Positions 34,538 through 44,596 of a stretch of DNA of 64,000 nucleotides are shown here, in pieces. The first letter of the stretch is position 1. Every line of letters begins with the position of its first letter. Below the pieces are notes generated by a model. It saw nothing but the letters and a program-made list of their open reading frames with translations. It was not told the DNA's origin and made no database searches. This DNA comes from Christiangramia salexigens. Its GTDB lineage: Bacteria; Bacteroidota; Bacteroidia; Flavobacteriales; Flavobacteriaceae. The stretch is taken from the NCBI RefSeq assembly GCF_001889005.1, contig NZ_CP018153.1:592501-656500 (forward strand), written 5' to 3'. A program made the translations under genes and the position numbers.

Positions 34538-34628
34538 TTTGATAATCAAAAATATAAATCACTTCTGTAGTTTCTATTTTGCAGCAAAGATTTCCGGAGA
34601 GACTCAGAATACAAATTTAAAGTCAGTA

Positions 34629-36491
34629 ATGGCTGAAGAAACAAAAAACAAAGAAGTTCAGGACAACACTGAGAATGTTGAGGTTCAGGACGTAGCAGGT
34701 ATGGATTCTCAATCTCAACCTGAACAAGAAAAACAACAGGAAAATCCTGAAAAATTCCTAAAAGAATTCAACTGGCACAATTACGAAGAAGGAATCGATC
34801 CTATCGACGATGAGAAGCTGGAAGAATTTGAAAAGCTGGTTGAAGAAAATTTCGTAGACACTTTAGACGACGAAGTTGTATCTGGAAAAGTAATTAATAT
34901 TACAGATCGTGATGCAATTATCGATATAAACGCGAAGAGTGAAGGAGTTATTTCTCTTAACGAATTTCGTTACAATCCAGACCTTAAGGTTGGAGATGAT
35001 GTTGAGGTATTAATCGATGTACGTGAAGATTCTACAGGACAATTGATCCTTTCTCACCGTAAGGCGAGAGTGATCAAGGCTTGGGAGCGCGTAAACAAAG
35101 CTCACGATGAGAGCCTGGTAGTAAACGGATTTATTAAATGCCGTACTAAAGGTGGTATGATCGTAGATGTATTTGGTATTGAAGCTTTCTTACCAGGTTC
35201 GCAAATCGATGTTAAGCCTATTAGAGATTACGATGCTTACGTAGGTAAGAACATGGAATTCAAAGTGGTTAAGATTAACCATGAATTCAAGAATGTTGTT
35301 GTATCTCACAAAGCGCTTATCGAAGCAGATATCGAAGAGCAGAAGAAAGAGATCATCGGTCAGCTTGAAAAAGGTCAGGTACTTGAAGGTACTGTTAAGA
35401 ACATTACTTCTTACGGGGTATTTGTTGACCTTGGAGGTGTTGACGGACTTGTTCACATTACAGATCTTAGCTGGTCTAGAATCAACCATCCAAATGAGAT
35501 CGTTGAACTTGATCAGAAACTTAACGTAGTAATCCTTGACTTTGATGAGTCTAAGACAAGAATTCAGTTAGGTCTTAAGCAATTGAGTCAGCACCCATGG
35601 GATGCTCTGGACGAGCAACTAAAAGTTGGTGATAAGGTGAAAGGTAAAGTAGTTGTAATCGCAGATTACGGTGCATTTATCGAAGTTGCTGAAGGAGTAG
35701 AAGGTCTTATCCACGTTTCAGAGATGTCTTGGAGTACTCACTTGAGATCTGCTCAGGACTTCGTAAATGTTGGAGATGAAGTAGAAGCTCAGATCCTTAC
35801 TTTGGACAGAGAAGACAGAAAAATGTCTCTTGGAATTAAACAATTAACTCCAGATCCATGGACTGATATTACTTCTAAGTACCCTGTAGGTTCTAAGCAC
35901 AAAGGTATCGTACGTAACTTCACTAACTTTGGTGTATTCGTAGAGCTTGAAGAAGGAATCGACGGACTTATCTATATCTCTGATCTTTCTTGGACTAAGA
36001 AGATCAAGCACCCATCAGAATTTACTAACGTAGGTGATGAGCTTGAGGTTGTAGTTCTTGAATTAGATGTTGAAGGTAGAAAACTTAGTCTTGGACATAA
36101 GCAGATCGAGGATAACCCTTGGGATAAATATGAAGCTGACTATGGAGTTGGAACCAAGCACACTGCAGAGATCAGTGAGATCGTAGACAAAGGAGCGACT
36201 ATCGACTTTAATGAAGATATCACTGCATTTGTACCGCAAAGACATCTTGAGAAAGAAGACGGAAGCAAATTGAAGAAAGGTGAAGAAGCAGAATTCCAGA
36301 TCATTGAATTCAACAAAGAATTCAAGAGAGTGGTAGCTTCTCACATGGTAATTCACAAAGAAGAAGAGCAGAAAATTGTTAAGCAGGCTGCTAAGAAATC
36401 AGCTGCGCAAAACAAAGACAACACTACTACTATTGGTGATGTTAATGCTGATCTTCAAGCGTTGAAAGACAAAATGGAAGGTAAAGAGTAA
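34629..36491 (+). CDS. 30S ribosomal protein S1
   Basis: A 620-residue RNA-binding protein that helps mRNA load on the ribosome. This matters in a phylum that makes little use of Shine-Dalgarno pairing. The start is ATG 34629 (MAEETKNKEVQD); the frame is open further upstream, but the promoter lies at 34470-34500. Six S1 domains follow an acidic N-terminus. Domains 3-5 are the most typical (YGVFVDLGGVDGLVHITDLSW, YGAFIEV..GLIHVSEMSW, FGVFVELEEGIDGLIYISDLSW); domain 6 is divergent. The C-terminal tail is Lys/Ala-rich. Confidence 0.95.
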   Translation: MAEETKNKEVQDNTENVEVQDVAGMDSQSQPEQEKQQENPEKFLKEFNWHNYEEGIDPIDDEKLEEFEKLVEENFVDTLDDEVVSGKVINITDRDAIIDINAKSEGVISLNEFRYNPDLKVGDDVEVLIDVREDSTGQLILSHRKARVIKAWERVNKAHDESLVVNGFIKCRTKGGMIVDVFGIEAFLPGSQIDVKPIRDYDAYVGKNMEFKVVKINHEFKNVVVSHKALIEADIEEQKKEIIGQLEKGQVLEGTVKNITSYGVFVDLGGVDGLVHITDLSWSRINHPNEIVELDQKLNVVILDFDESKTRIQLGLKQLSQHPWDALDEQLKVGDKVKGKVVVIADYGAFIEVAEGVEGLIHVSEMSWSTHLRSAQDFVNVGDEVEAQILTLDREDRKMSLGIKQLTPDPWTDITSKYPVGSKHKGIVRNFTNFGVFVELEEGIDGLIYISDLSWTKKIKHPSEFTNVGDELEVVVLELDVEGRKLSLGHKQIEDNPWDKYEADYGVGTKHTAEISEIVDKGATIDFNEDITAFVPQRHLEKEDGSKLKKGEEAEFQIIEFNKEFKRVVASHMVIHKEEEQKIVKQAAKKSAAQNKDNTTTIGDVNADLQALKDKMEGKE

Positions 36492-36513
36492 TCTAACCTG
36501 ATATTTATAAAGT

Positions 36514-36548
36514 AAAAACCTCCTTAGTTTTCTAAGGAGGTTTTTTTT
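36514..36548. terminator. Bidirectional terminator between rpsA and the receiver gene
   Basis: Stem AAAAACCTCCTTAG / CTAAGGAGGTTTTT with a five-base loop and T8. It ends at the stop codon of the convergent gene. Confidence 0.88.
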
Positions 36549-36963
36549 ATGCTTTATTCTTAGTTGTGTTTTCGTTACTAAGAATAAGTTGTAGCTGAGT
36601 AGGAGTAATTGGTTTAATGAGATAGGTACTTACTTTATCATAAGATTTAGCCCTCTCCATGTCGTCCGGGTTAATTGAGGAGCTTACAATATAAATCGTT
36701 ATCTGCTTATCACAGGGAATCTTGATAAATTCATCCAGAAATTGCCAGCCATCCATAATAGGCATATTCAGATCCAGAAGGATAACATCCGGCAAACTTG
36801 GTTGATTAGATTCTATTATTGGTTTTAAATGGTTAATGGCTTCCTCTCCATTATGGAAAACCATGAAACTATTGCAAAAATTAGCAAGTTTCATGATCTT
36901 TTTTGTGCCAAAGATGAATATTGGGTCATCATCTATGATACATGCAATGTCAATTTTTTTCAT
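36547..36963 (-). CDS. Single-domain response regulator
   Basis: A 138-residue receiver domain without an output domain. The acidic pocket D11-D13, phosphoacceptor D64 (VILLDLNMPIMDGW), S94 and K117 (LIKPI) are all present. The pattern (IDDDPIFIFGTKKIM) is that of the Rcp1-like receivers common in Flavobacteriia. Its start overlaps the end of the six-PAS kinase gene by 14 bases, so it is the likely phosphate acceptor of that kinase, passing the signal on by protein contact. Confidence 0.9.
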   Translation of the reverse strand: MKKIDIACIIDDDPIFIFGTKKIMKLANFCNSFMVFHNGEEAINHLKPIIESNQPSLPDVILLDLNMPIMDGWQFLDEFIKIPCDKQITIYIVSSSINPDDMERAKSYDKVSTYLIKPITPTQLQLILSNENTTKNKA

Positions 36964-39900
36964 ACTTCTTTAATTTTATTATGAAGCTTGTTCCTTTATT
37001 TACTTCACTTTCCACGTCTACCGTTCCTCCCATTGCCTCAATTTGATTTTTGGTAATGAAAAGTCCTACTCCCCGGGAATCTTTATGATTATGGAATGTT
37101 TTATACATTCCGAAAAGTTTTTGTCTGTGTTTTTTAAGATCAATACCCAGCCCATTATCTTCTATTATAAGGCGAATATACTTTTTGCTTTCTTTTACAG
37201 AGAATTTTAAACGACTTTGGCGGTCTAATGATCTGTATTTTATAGCATTTGTTGTAAAGTTCAACAAGACGCTTTCCATGTAGGCAGGAACACCGTAAAC
37301 TGTAAGATTGGATGGGACATCATTTGTTACTTCGAGATCGGCATCAATTACCAATGCATTAACCGATTCTACGGCTTTCTTTATTTCAGCATGAAGATTT
37401 ATAGCCGTAGCCTTTTCACTTATTGTAGTATTGATTACTGTAACTTCGTTTAGATGGTCTATAGTTTCCTTAAGATTTCCCGAAGCCCTATATAGCATTT
37501 CTATGATCTGATTTGATTTCTGTTCAGGATGATCTTCTACATACAGGTCCAGTAACATCCCAAGGTTGCCGGAATGCGATCTCAAATTATGAGATACGAT
37601 ATGAGCAAAATTCTTCAAACGGTCATTTTGATCTTCAGTTAGTTTCAGGATATTTGAAATTTCCTGTTCTGCGGCTTTAAGATTAGTTATATCTGTCGCC
37701 ACGCCTAAATAGCCCACAATTTCATCTTCACTTCTAATAGATGTAATGGTTAATTGTACAGGAAATAAACTTCCGTTTTTATGTCTGTAAGTCCAGTACT
37801 GGGTGTCGTGAGGACTTTTTTCTGCGAGAGTTTTGAAAAGGCCGAATCCTTCTACTGAATTGCCATATTTCTTTTTAAGTTCTTTTCGCCGGGCATCCAT
37901 TTCTTTCTCCAGATGGATAATTACTGGAGTTTGATTACCAATCATTTCTGTTTTAGAATATCCTAATAGATTTTCAGCACCCTTGTTAAATTCATTAATA
38001 ATCCCGTCTGGGTCTACACCAATTATGCTTACCTGCGTACTCGCCTCAAGAATTCCCTCAAGTTGGGCCAAGGCTTTTTTAAGTTTTTGTTCAGCGATCT
38101 TTTGCTTGGTGATATCGGTGATCTGGGATACAAAATATAATGGCTTGTTCTCTTCGTTTTTAACCAAAGAAACTGCCAGGTTAATATAGACGACATCTCC
38201 ATTTTTGTGAAAATATCTTTTATCCATATGATAGTATTCCCTCTTACCAGCAACTAATTCTTCAAGTAGCTTAATATCATCATTAAGATCATCTGGATGC
38301 GTGATTTCCTGGAAGGTAAGTTGTTTAAGTTCTTTTTCGCTATATCCTACGATCTCGCATAATCTCTTATTTACTTCCAGCCATCTTCCTTGTGGATCCA
38401 ATAATGCAATACCGATTGCGCTATGTTCAAAGCTACCTCTAAAGGTTTCTTCGCTAATGCGAAGTTTATTTTCGGCAGTTATGCGTTCGGTAATATCGTG
38501 CATAGCAACAACTGCTCCCGTTACATTGCCTTTTTCATCTAATAACTGAGATCCATTTACCGATACCAGTATTTCTTTAGCGGTTTTAGGCTTTATTATG
38601 ATCTCTTCATTCTCTACTGCACAATATTTTAGTGTTTTTAGAAGAGGTATTTCTTCGGTTTTAAGCTGGGTCTTCCCATCCGTATGATAAAGTCCGTAAT
38701 AGCTGGATAGTTCATTCTGGGGGATTGGTTTTGCTGGCAGACCGTGCCATTTCTTGGTTGTGCTGTTAAATAATGTCAAGCTACCGTTTTTATCACAGGC
38801 AATAATACCAACATTAATACTATCAAAAACAGTTTCCATTAGTTGCTGTTTTTCATAGTTCTCTTTTTCGGCTATTTTAATTTTAGTAATATCTTCAGTA
38901 TGCATTGTAATGCCACCAATGGCTCTTTCATTGGTATACCAGGGGCGAACTTCCCATTTTAGCCATGTTTCGGTGCCATCCTCACGTTTAAAATAGTCCT
39001 CTTCCCTACTATGGATCACTCCATGCAGACATTCCTGATGAATTTTTTTCCATTCTTCTCCGATCTCAGGAAAGATATCATAATGTGATTTGCCAATTAT
39101 ATCCCGACCCTGAATATTGTAATCCAACATCCATCTATCTGAGGCTGCTATATACCTCATGTCTTTATCTAACATTGCTATAGCAGTAGGAGCCTGATCT
39201 ATAAACAGTTTTTTTATTTCAAGACGCTCCTTTTCTTCGGTGATATCTTCATGAAAACCGGTCATCCACTCAGGCTTTCCGTCTGGAGTCCAGCTAACTA
39301 CTTTTCCTTTATCCCTAACCCAGATCCATCTTCCGTTTTTGTGCTTCATGCGAGCCTCGCAAATATAATATTCAGTTTTTCCTGAAAAATGATCTTCTAA
39401 CAAAGCATTGCATTTTTCCTGATCTTCTGGATGGGCAAATTGTTGCCAGGTATCTACAGAGGTAGGTTGTAACTGCTTTAATTTGTAGCCCAGGATCTCT
39501 GCCCAATATTCATTAAAAACAGTATCTCCGGTTTGAATATTCCATTGCCAGGCACCGAGATTGGTTCCCTCAATTAATTTTTCATACCGATTAAGTTTCT
39601 TGAGAAGTTTGTTAGTAAGGTTGGATTTTACCCGAAGTTTTTTAAATGCAATAAGAGTAAAAACATCACTGGAATTATTAAAAGTTAAACTCTTAAAGCT
39701 CATTAAAATCTGATGACCTCGTTTATGCCTTAAATAAACATTGGCGTCTTTTTCATCCTCTTTAGAGGTTTGAGCCCCGAGAACATCCAGATTTTCGTAT
39801 TCGAAAATTTCTGAACAATCAAAAAACTCATCTATATTTTGGTTTTCAAATCCAAGGACAGATCTCAATTTAGGATTAAGCCAGATTTTGTGAGGTGTGG

Positions 39901-40006
39901 ATTCAGTATAAATCAAAAAGCCATCTAGGCCATGATATTGTGAAAATTCAAAAGCTTCTGAATGTTCCCGAATTAGGGATAACATCTTTTGCTGCGTGCT
40001 AGTCAT
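36950..40006 (-). CDS. Soluble multi-PAS sensor histidine kinase
   Basis: A 1018-residue kinase with no membrane segment. About six PAS units follow one another: a degenerate one (1-120), then about 140-265 (with PAC motif GRWIWVRDKGKVV), 266-385, 390-510, 515-640 and 645-780. The dimerisation/phosphoacceptor helix carries the His in HIVSHNLRSH (about 810), and the ATPase domain (about 880-1015) has NAIKYRS (N box), EDNGLGID (G1) and GVGLFITK. The cytosolic place and PAS number suggest sensing of redox state, light or small ligands, but no cofactor-binding residues such as a LOV Cys are visible. It forms a pair with the receiver gene. Confidence 0.9.
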   Translation of the reverse strand: MTSTQQKMLSLIREHSEAFEFSQYHGLDGFLIYTESTPHKIWLNPKLRSVLGFENQNIDEFFDCSEIFEYENLDVLGAQTSKEDEKDANVYLRHKRGHQILMSFKSLTFNNSSDVFTLIAFKKLRVKSNLTNKLLKKLNRYEKLIEGTNLGAWQWNIQTGDTVFNEYWAEILGYKLKQLQPTSVDTWQQFAHPEDQEKCNALLEDHFSGKTEYYICEARMKHKNGRWIWVRDKGKVVSWTPDGKPEWMTGFHEDITEEKERLEIKKLFIDQAPTAIAMLDKDMRYIAASDRWMLDYNIQGRDIIGKSHYDIFPEIGEEWKKIHQECLHGVIHSREEDYFKREDGTETWLKWEVRPWYTNERAIGGITMHTEDITKIKIAEKENYEKQQLMETVFDSINVGIIACDKNGSLTLFNSTTKKWHGLPAKPIPQNELSSYYGLYHTDGKTQLKTEEIPLLKTLKYCAVENEEIIIKPKTAKEILVSVNGSQLLDEKGNVTGAVVAMHDITERITAENKLRISEETFRGSFEHSAIGIALLDPQGRWLEVNKRLCEIVGYSEKELKQLTFQEITHPDDLNDDIKLLEELVAGKREYYHMDKRYFHKNGDVVYINLAVSLVKNEENKPLYFVSQITDITKQKIAEQKLKKALAQLEGILEASTQVSIIGVDPDGIINEFNKGAENLLGYSKTEMIGNQTPVIIHLEKEMDARRKELKKKYGNSVEGFGLFKTLAEKSPHDTQYWTYRHKNGSLFPVQLTITSIRSEDEIVGYLGVATDITNLKAAEQEISNILKLTEDQNDRLKNFAHIVSHNLRSHSGNLGMLLDLYVEDHPEQKSNQIIEMLYRASGNLKETIDHLNEVTVINTTISEKATAINLHAEIKKAVESVNALVIDADLEVTNDVPSNLTVYGVPAYMESVLLNFTTNAIKYRSLDRQSRLKFSVKESKKYIRLIIEDNGLGIDLKKHRQKLFGMYKTFHNHKDSRGVGLFITKNQIEAMGGTVDVESEVNKGTSFIIKLKKYEKN

Positions 40007-40340
40007 AATAATGATAAAGTATTCTTAGGGCAACTTTTTTAAGGGCTCGGACATTTAAACCTTTCAATTAACAAGGTGCTGAAATTTTAATTTCTGGGGT
40101 CCGGTCTATTAAAGTACGTCAAATTTTTATGCCTGAATGATAAAAAATGTGAAAATTAGATTAAAGGAAAGACTTGCCTGTTATGTGAATGATTTAGTTT
40201 TTCAGACATGGGATTGCAAGATGCTGAATTTGAATTTTTTATAAATTCGAAAATATGCATGAACGAAAAAATGAAGCTAATTCAATTTATAGTTATCACT
40301 TACCTAAAATCTGAATTTTGTTAGCATAAGGGCTGAATAA
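40007..40340. other. Spacer of 334 bases without a gene
   Basis: This AT-rich stretch separates the kinase gene from the upstream glycosidase gene, both on the minus strand, so it should hold the kinase promoter. No exact TAnnTTTG box, terminator or conserved RNA shape is evident. Only very short open frames (under 20 codons) occur on the + strand at 40258-40330. Confidence 0.5.
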
Positions 40341-42737
40341 TTAGTTCTGGGATAATTTGCTGATCACTACTGTATTTTTGGAACTTTCAAATATTATGTT
40401 GTCGCCATCTTGGGTTTTACTTACCCCCTCGGATATAATTTCATATCGAGCAAAAGGAAGAACTAACTTTACAGTCCAGGCGGTATTGGTTTTTTCTATT
40501 CTATAAATAGATCGTCCATTAGTTTCAGTTTCATAATACACTGAAACTTCATTATCTGCCATAAGTACATTTTCCAGTGCTGCATGATTCCATTCCGATG
40601 GTAACTGAGGTTTTATTAGAACCTGCTTTTTTGCCGCCATGGGTTGAATTCCGAAGAATTGCTGTACAATTGGGATTGCAAAACTGTAGATGTTCCAGGC
40701 CTGTGTAATCATTCCGTAATCTGGGGAAACTTCATACATACTTCCTGGAAATGCATAGCTGAATGAACGGGTCATTCTTTTTAAGTAATCTAAAGCTTTA
40801 TCGGGATTTCCATAATTGTTTTCAGCAATAGCCTGAACTCCCGTAGGAAGTGTCATAACCGCACCTGTATAGGAAAACACTTTGCTTCCTTTAAAGGAAG
40901 CCGCGTCTGAGACAGAGGACTCGTCACGGTCTATACCTGTGACAAAGACACCAAAAGGGTTTGTATATGTTTCCGCTGTTTTAAGGGCTATTTTCGCTTT
41001 ATCCGGATCTGCAATATTCATTTCCATTGGTGTGTTTACTACCCAATTATGATGAAGAACAAAGGGTCTTGCGCTATCTGAAGGATTTTGATTTATAAAT
41101 TCCTTTGTATTTTTTAACTCAGTAACAGACCATGGTTTGTTTAGCGTATCTGCTCTTGTAATTGCATCGTCGATCAGTCTTAAAGCTTGCGCATCGGTCC
41201 CGATAAAATCGGCATAGGAGCCAAATTCTTCAGACCAGAATTCGTTATTTATCTTATCTTTTAATTCTATTCCTATAGTTTGATATTCTTGTGCGATGGA
41301 GTCCATTTTAAGCTCAAAAGCAATTTTGGAGGCATCATCGAATGCCTTTTGGGTATAAACAGCCACATCAATCATCTCACTGTCTAGACCATGGATTTCC
41401 ATCATTCCGAAGCCATCTGGAAATAGATTGTTATTGCTGTCATTTTCTTTTAATAACCATTCTAAGCCTGCTTTTATAGTGGGAAAATAGGATTTCAGGA
41501 ATTCTTTGTCACCATTCCATTTGTAAATTTCCCAGATCAATGAAGCAAATTGAGGTGTCTCATTGATATTGCCATCATTGAATACCGCTCCGTTTGTGGA
41601 CATTTCATGAATTATTTTACCATTTCCGTTGGTGGCCGCCGAGACACTGTCCAGAAGTTTTATCGTGTTATATACAGCACTGCTTTGTCCAATGGCCATA
41701 TAGCCTTTAAGGGCATATTCACTATCTACGCCAAACCACCACGGGTAATCGGGAATTCCTGCGGTGATCCCGGAACCTATTCCAGGAACATCTTGAACCA
41801 GCCAGGCAGAATTGTATTTTAACCATTCAAAAGTTTGTTCAAGTTTCTTGTCGGGAATGGTCAACTTGGAATTATTAGCCAGTTCTTCAAATTTTGCCTT
41901 TTTATCATTGATTTCTTTAGTCAGGTTGTTGATTAAAAACTTGTAATCATCAGAAGCTTTTTGATAGGACTCATTAGAACCTGAAATGTATATAGTAAGC
42001 TGTTCATTTGATCGGGGAGAAATGCTTAGTTCATATTTTAGTGAGGTGTCCGTGCCTTTGCCTTGATAATTATTTCTTGAGCTAGCATTTTTAAGGGGTT
42101 TTCGATCTGAACCGTATACGGCAAACCAATTATTTGAACTGTCTTTGATCACCCAGCGATCATGGTTTTCTTCATATTTAGCTAAATCCTTGTCGTCCAG
42201 CATTTGGGTTCTCTCTCCAAGCCAGGTTGGTCTTAAGTCTGAAAATGCATTAAAGCTTAAAGCAATATCTCGGGTTTGATCTGAATTGTTTACCAATTGG
42301 AATTGTATCGCCAGCCCCGGAATTTCCTCGGGAACAAATTGATACCTATGCACCTGTAGATACCATTCACTAATTGAATAAATGTGTTCACTGGCAAATG
42401 GGTAATTGATGAATGCTTCTGATTTATCCATTTTTTTAGAAGTCCCTTCTGAAGTTAGTTCAACTTCGAAGCCATCAAATAATTTGATGGGATGATTCCA
42501 AATCCCGCCCATTTCATCTTTTATGTGCCAGCCTAATTCCGGGAAACCTCCGTCCTGATGTCCTACAATATAAAGTCTCTTTCCTGCAGTTACAAAAGGG
42601 GAGGAGAGATACTCCTCTTTTCCTTCAATGGAGGGGGAATCCTTTAAAATTTCGGAAAATTTTACTGGTTGACTTTGGGAATTGGAAATGGTTTGTACTA
42701 AAAGGAATAGAACAATTAAGGAATATCGCAACATCAT
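40341..42737 (-). CDS. Exported glycoside hydrolase with (alpha/alpha)6-barrel
   Basis: A 798-residue protein with a signal peptide (MMLRYSLIVLFLLVQTISNSQSQ, two possible ATG starts one codon apart). An N-terminal beta-sandwich (about 30-290) is followed by an (alpha/alpha)6 toroid (about 300-700) with GIPDYPWWFGVDSEYALKGYM, ETPQFASLIWEIYKWNGD, LPDGFGMMEIHG and a C-terminal beta domain. This is the build of glycogen-debranching-like and MGH1-type (GH63-related) hydrolases, also used by alpha-rhamnosidases. An exact GH family cannot be given. It acts in the periplasm and has no SusC/SusD genes beside it. Confidence 0.75.
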   Translation of the reverse strand: MMLRYSLIVLFLLVQTISNSQSQPVKFSEILKDSPSIEGKEEYLSSPFVTAGKRLYIVGHQDGGFPELGWHIKDEMGGIWNHPIKLFDGFEVELTSEGTSKKMDKSEAFINYPFASEHIYSISEWYLQVHRYQFVPEEIPGLAIQFQLVNNSDQTRDIALSFNAFSDLRPTWLGERTQMLDDKDLAKYEENHDRWVIKDSSNNWFAVYGSDRKPLKNASSRNNYQGKGTDTSLKYELSISPRSNEQLTIYISGSNESYQKASDDYKFLINNLTKEINDKKAKFEELANNSKLTIPDKKLEQTFEWLKYNSAWLVQDVPGIGSGITAGIPDYPWWFGVDSEYALKGYMAIGQSSAVYNTIKLLDSVSAATNGNGKIIHEMSTNGAVFNDGNINETPQFASLIWEIYKWNGDKEFLKSYFPTIKAGLEWLLKENDSNNNLFPDGFGMMEIHGLDSEMIDVAVYTQKAFDDASKIAFELKMDSIAQEYQTIGIELKDKINNEFWSEEFGSYADFIGTDAQALRLIDDAITRADTLNKPWSVTELKNTKEFINQNPSDSARPFVLHHNWVVNTPMEMNIADPDKAKIALKTAETYTNPFGVFVTGIDRDESSVSDAASFKGSKVFSYTGAVMTLPTGVQAIAENNYGNPDKALDYLKRMTRSFSYAFPGSMYEVSPDYGMITQAWNIYSFAIPIVQQFFGIQPMAAKKQVLIKPQLPSEWNHAALENVLMADNEVSVYYETETNGRSIYRIEKTNTAWTVKLVLPFARYEIISEGVSKTQDGDNIIFESSKNTVVISKLSQN

Positions 42738-42895
42738 AATGGTTTTGAAACAGGTATAAAACTAAGAAATCTTAAAAGATATGATTATAAAAGACCACTA
42801 ATGATTTGTCAATTGATTCTTTGAGCAGAGCCGTTGGCTGGTCTTTTCACATAAGTTTGGCTTTTCATCTTTTTAAATTTACCTATAATTGGAAT

Positions 42896-43903
42896 ATGAA
42901 GAAAAGATATTGGCTATTACTGGTGATTATAATTAGTTTAATCATTGGATATTTTCTTGGGCCGGTTCCTCCGGAACCTGAGTATTCCAATGAGCTTCCA
43001 GTTCTGGCTACAGACCTGAAAATATTAGAAAGAGATATTAATGCTTCAGAAGATTCTATGCCGGTTAGAAAAGATAATCAGGCAAGAATTATTTGGCAGA
43101 ATAATCTACAGAAAAAGACAGAATATAGTCTAATCTATCTTCATGGCTTTGCAGGAAGTTACAGAGACGGCTATCCTGTGAACCAAAACATTGCTGATAC
43201 CCTTAATGCAAACCTATTTCTTTCCCGATGGGCAGGTCATGGATTGATTCCACCGGCATCATTGGATAATTTCACACCAGAAAATGCCTGGAGTTCTGCG
43301 AAAGAAGCACTAGCAATAGGTAATCGTATTGGCGATAAAGTAATTATTCTAAGCACCTCTACTGGAGGTACGCTAGCCGTTAAATTAGCTGCGGCATTTC
43401 CGGATAAAGTTTTTGCAATTATCAACCTGTCTCCGAATTTTGAAGATGATATGCCGGGGACTTTCGTTTTAAATAGCCCATGGGGTTATGATATTGCAAA
43501 ACTCATTTCATTTGGAGAGAGTAAAAAGATAAGTCATAAGAAACCTATTGCAAGACAATACTGGGATACTATTTATCCTGCAAAAGCTTTGGTGGATCTT
43601 CAGGTATTGGTTCAGTCTACAGTAAAAAAAGAGATTCTTTACAAGGTAGAATGTCCGGTGTTAACCCTATATTATCATGAGAACTTTCTTGAAGAAGACC
43701 AACATGTGGAAGTAAGTGTATATCCTGAGATCTATAAAAAATTAGGCACACCTGATTCATTGAAGGTTTTAAGGTCACTAAAAACTCCCGGAACCCACTT
43801 TATTGGAAGCGATATAAAATCAAAAGACACACAAATAGTAGAAGAAGAGATCGTTTCGTTCTTGAAAAAGACTTTAAAAATTAATCTGGATTCAATCAAT
43901 TAG
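42896..43903 (+). CDS. Membrane-anchored alpha/beta hydrolase
   Basis: A 335-residue serine hydrolase. The N-terminus (KKRYWLLLVIIISLIIGYFLG) is a signal anchor, which puts the catalytic part in the periplasm. The start is ATG 42896, because sequence further upstream in the frame is not protein-like. The oxyanion region YLHGFAGSYRDG and the elbow S-T-S155-T-G are present. The elbow has Ser at the first position, where the GxSxG rule expects Gly. A C-terminal PGTHFIG supplies the His. Substrate unknown; a lipid or ester is likely. Confidence 0.78.
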   Translation: MKKRYWLLLVIIISLIIGYFLGPVPPEPEYSNELPVLATDLKILERDINASEDSMPVRKDNQARIIWQNNLQKKTEYSLIYLHGFAGSYRDGYPVNQNIADTLNANLFLSRWAGHGLIPPASLDNFTPENAWSSAKEALAIGNRIGDKVIILSTSTGGTLAVKLAAAFPDKVFAIINLSPNFEDDMPGTFVLNSPWGYDIAKLISFGESKKISHKKPIARQYWDTIYPAKALVDLQVLVQSTVKKEILYKVECPVLTLYYHENFLEEDQHVEVSVYPEIYKKLGTPDSLKVLRSLKTPGTHFIGSDIKSKDTQIVEEEIVSFLKKTLKINLDSIN

Positions 43904-44027
43904 AATCTTTTTGATTCTCCTGAAATTTTAAAGCTTTATCTGAGGTATAGTTCTTTTTTAAAATCCTGGTTGCCAATACTAATCACGATTTCCTCGAACT
44001 CCCTCCAAACAGTAATTAAAAAAATCT

Positions 44028-44035
44028 TACTTTTG
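44028..44035 (+). promoter_or_regulatory. -7 promoter element of pyrR-pyrB
   Basis: TACTTTTG matches TAnnTTTG, 21 bases before the ATG at 44057. The leader would be only about 15 bases long. Confidence 0.55.
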
Positions 44036-44056
44036 TGGCAATTCACAAATAGTCTT

Positions 44057-44596
44057 ATGAGCCGGAAAGTACTGCTAGACTCTAACGAACTGAACATCAT
44101 TTTACATCGTTTGGCTTGTCAATTGGTTGAAAGACACACCAATTTTGAAAATACCGTGCTTGTAGGAATTCAACCCAGAGGGGTTTTTCTTGCAGATCGC
44201 ATCCAGGCTATTCTCAACAAGGAATATGGTTTAACCGATATAAAAATCGGCCGATTGGATATTACATTCTATCGGGATGATTTTAGAAGAAGTGATAAAC
44301 CACTCGAAGCCAATAAAACCAAAATAGATTTTATTGTAGAAGATAAACATGTGGTGTTTATTGATGATGTACTGTATACTGGTAGAAGTATTCGTGCGGC
44401 ACTCACGGCAATTCAATCCTTTGGCAGACCGAAAGAAATAGAATTATTAAGCCTTATAGATAGAAGATTTAGCAGACACTTACCTATTCAGCCCGATTAT
44501 AATGGAAGACAGGTGGATGCCATTAATGAAGAAAAAGTCAAGGTGAGCTGGAAAGAATATGATGGTGAAGATGCGGTATACCTTATCTCAAAATAA
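44057..44596 (+). CDS. Bifunctional pyr operon regulator / uracil phosphoribosyltransferase PyrR
   Basis: A 179-residue phosphoribosyltransferase-fold protein. In Firmicutes PyrR binds pyr mRNA when UMP is high; it also makes UMP from uracil and PRPP. The PRPP loop FIDDVLYTGRSIRAAL, the GIQPRGVFLADRI segment, LDITFYRDDF and LIDRRFSRHLPIQPDY match the family well. The start is ATG 44057, because the promoter lies inside the longer frame. Six bases separate it from pyrB. Neither the short leader nor this gap can form the attenuator used in Bacillus, so regulation, if any, must differ. Confidence 0.9.
   Translation: MSRKVLLDSNELNIILHRLACQLVERHTNFENTVLVGIQPRGVFLADRIQAILNKEYGLTDIKIGRLDITFYRDDFRRSDKPLEANKTKIDFIVEDKHVVFIDDVLYTGRSIRAALTAIQSFGRPKEIELLSLIDRRFSRHLPIQPDYNGRQVDAINEEKVKVSWKEYDGEDAVYLISK

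Noticed and set aside
34488..34628. Longer N-terminus for ribosomal protein S1
   Set aside because: The extra 47 codons would overlap the -7 box at 34493-34500, and the extension has no resemblance to S1. The leader is untranslated.
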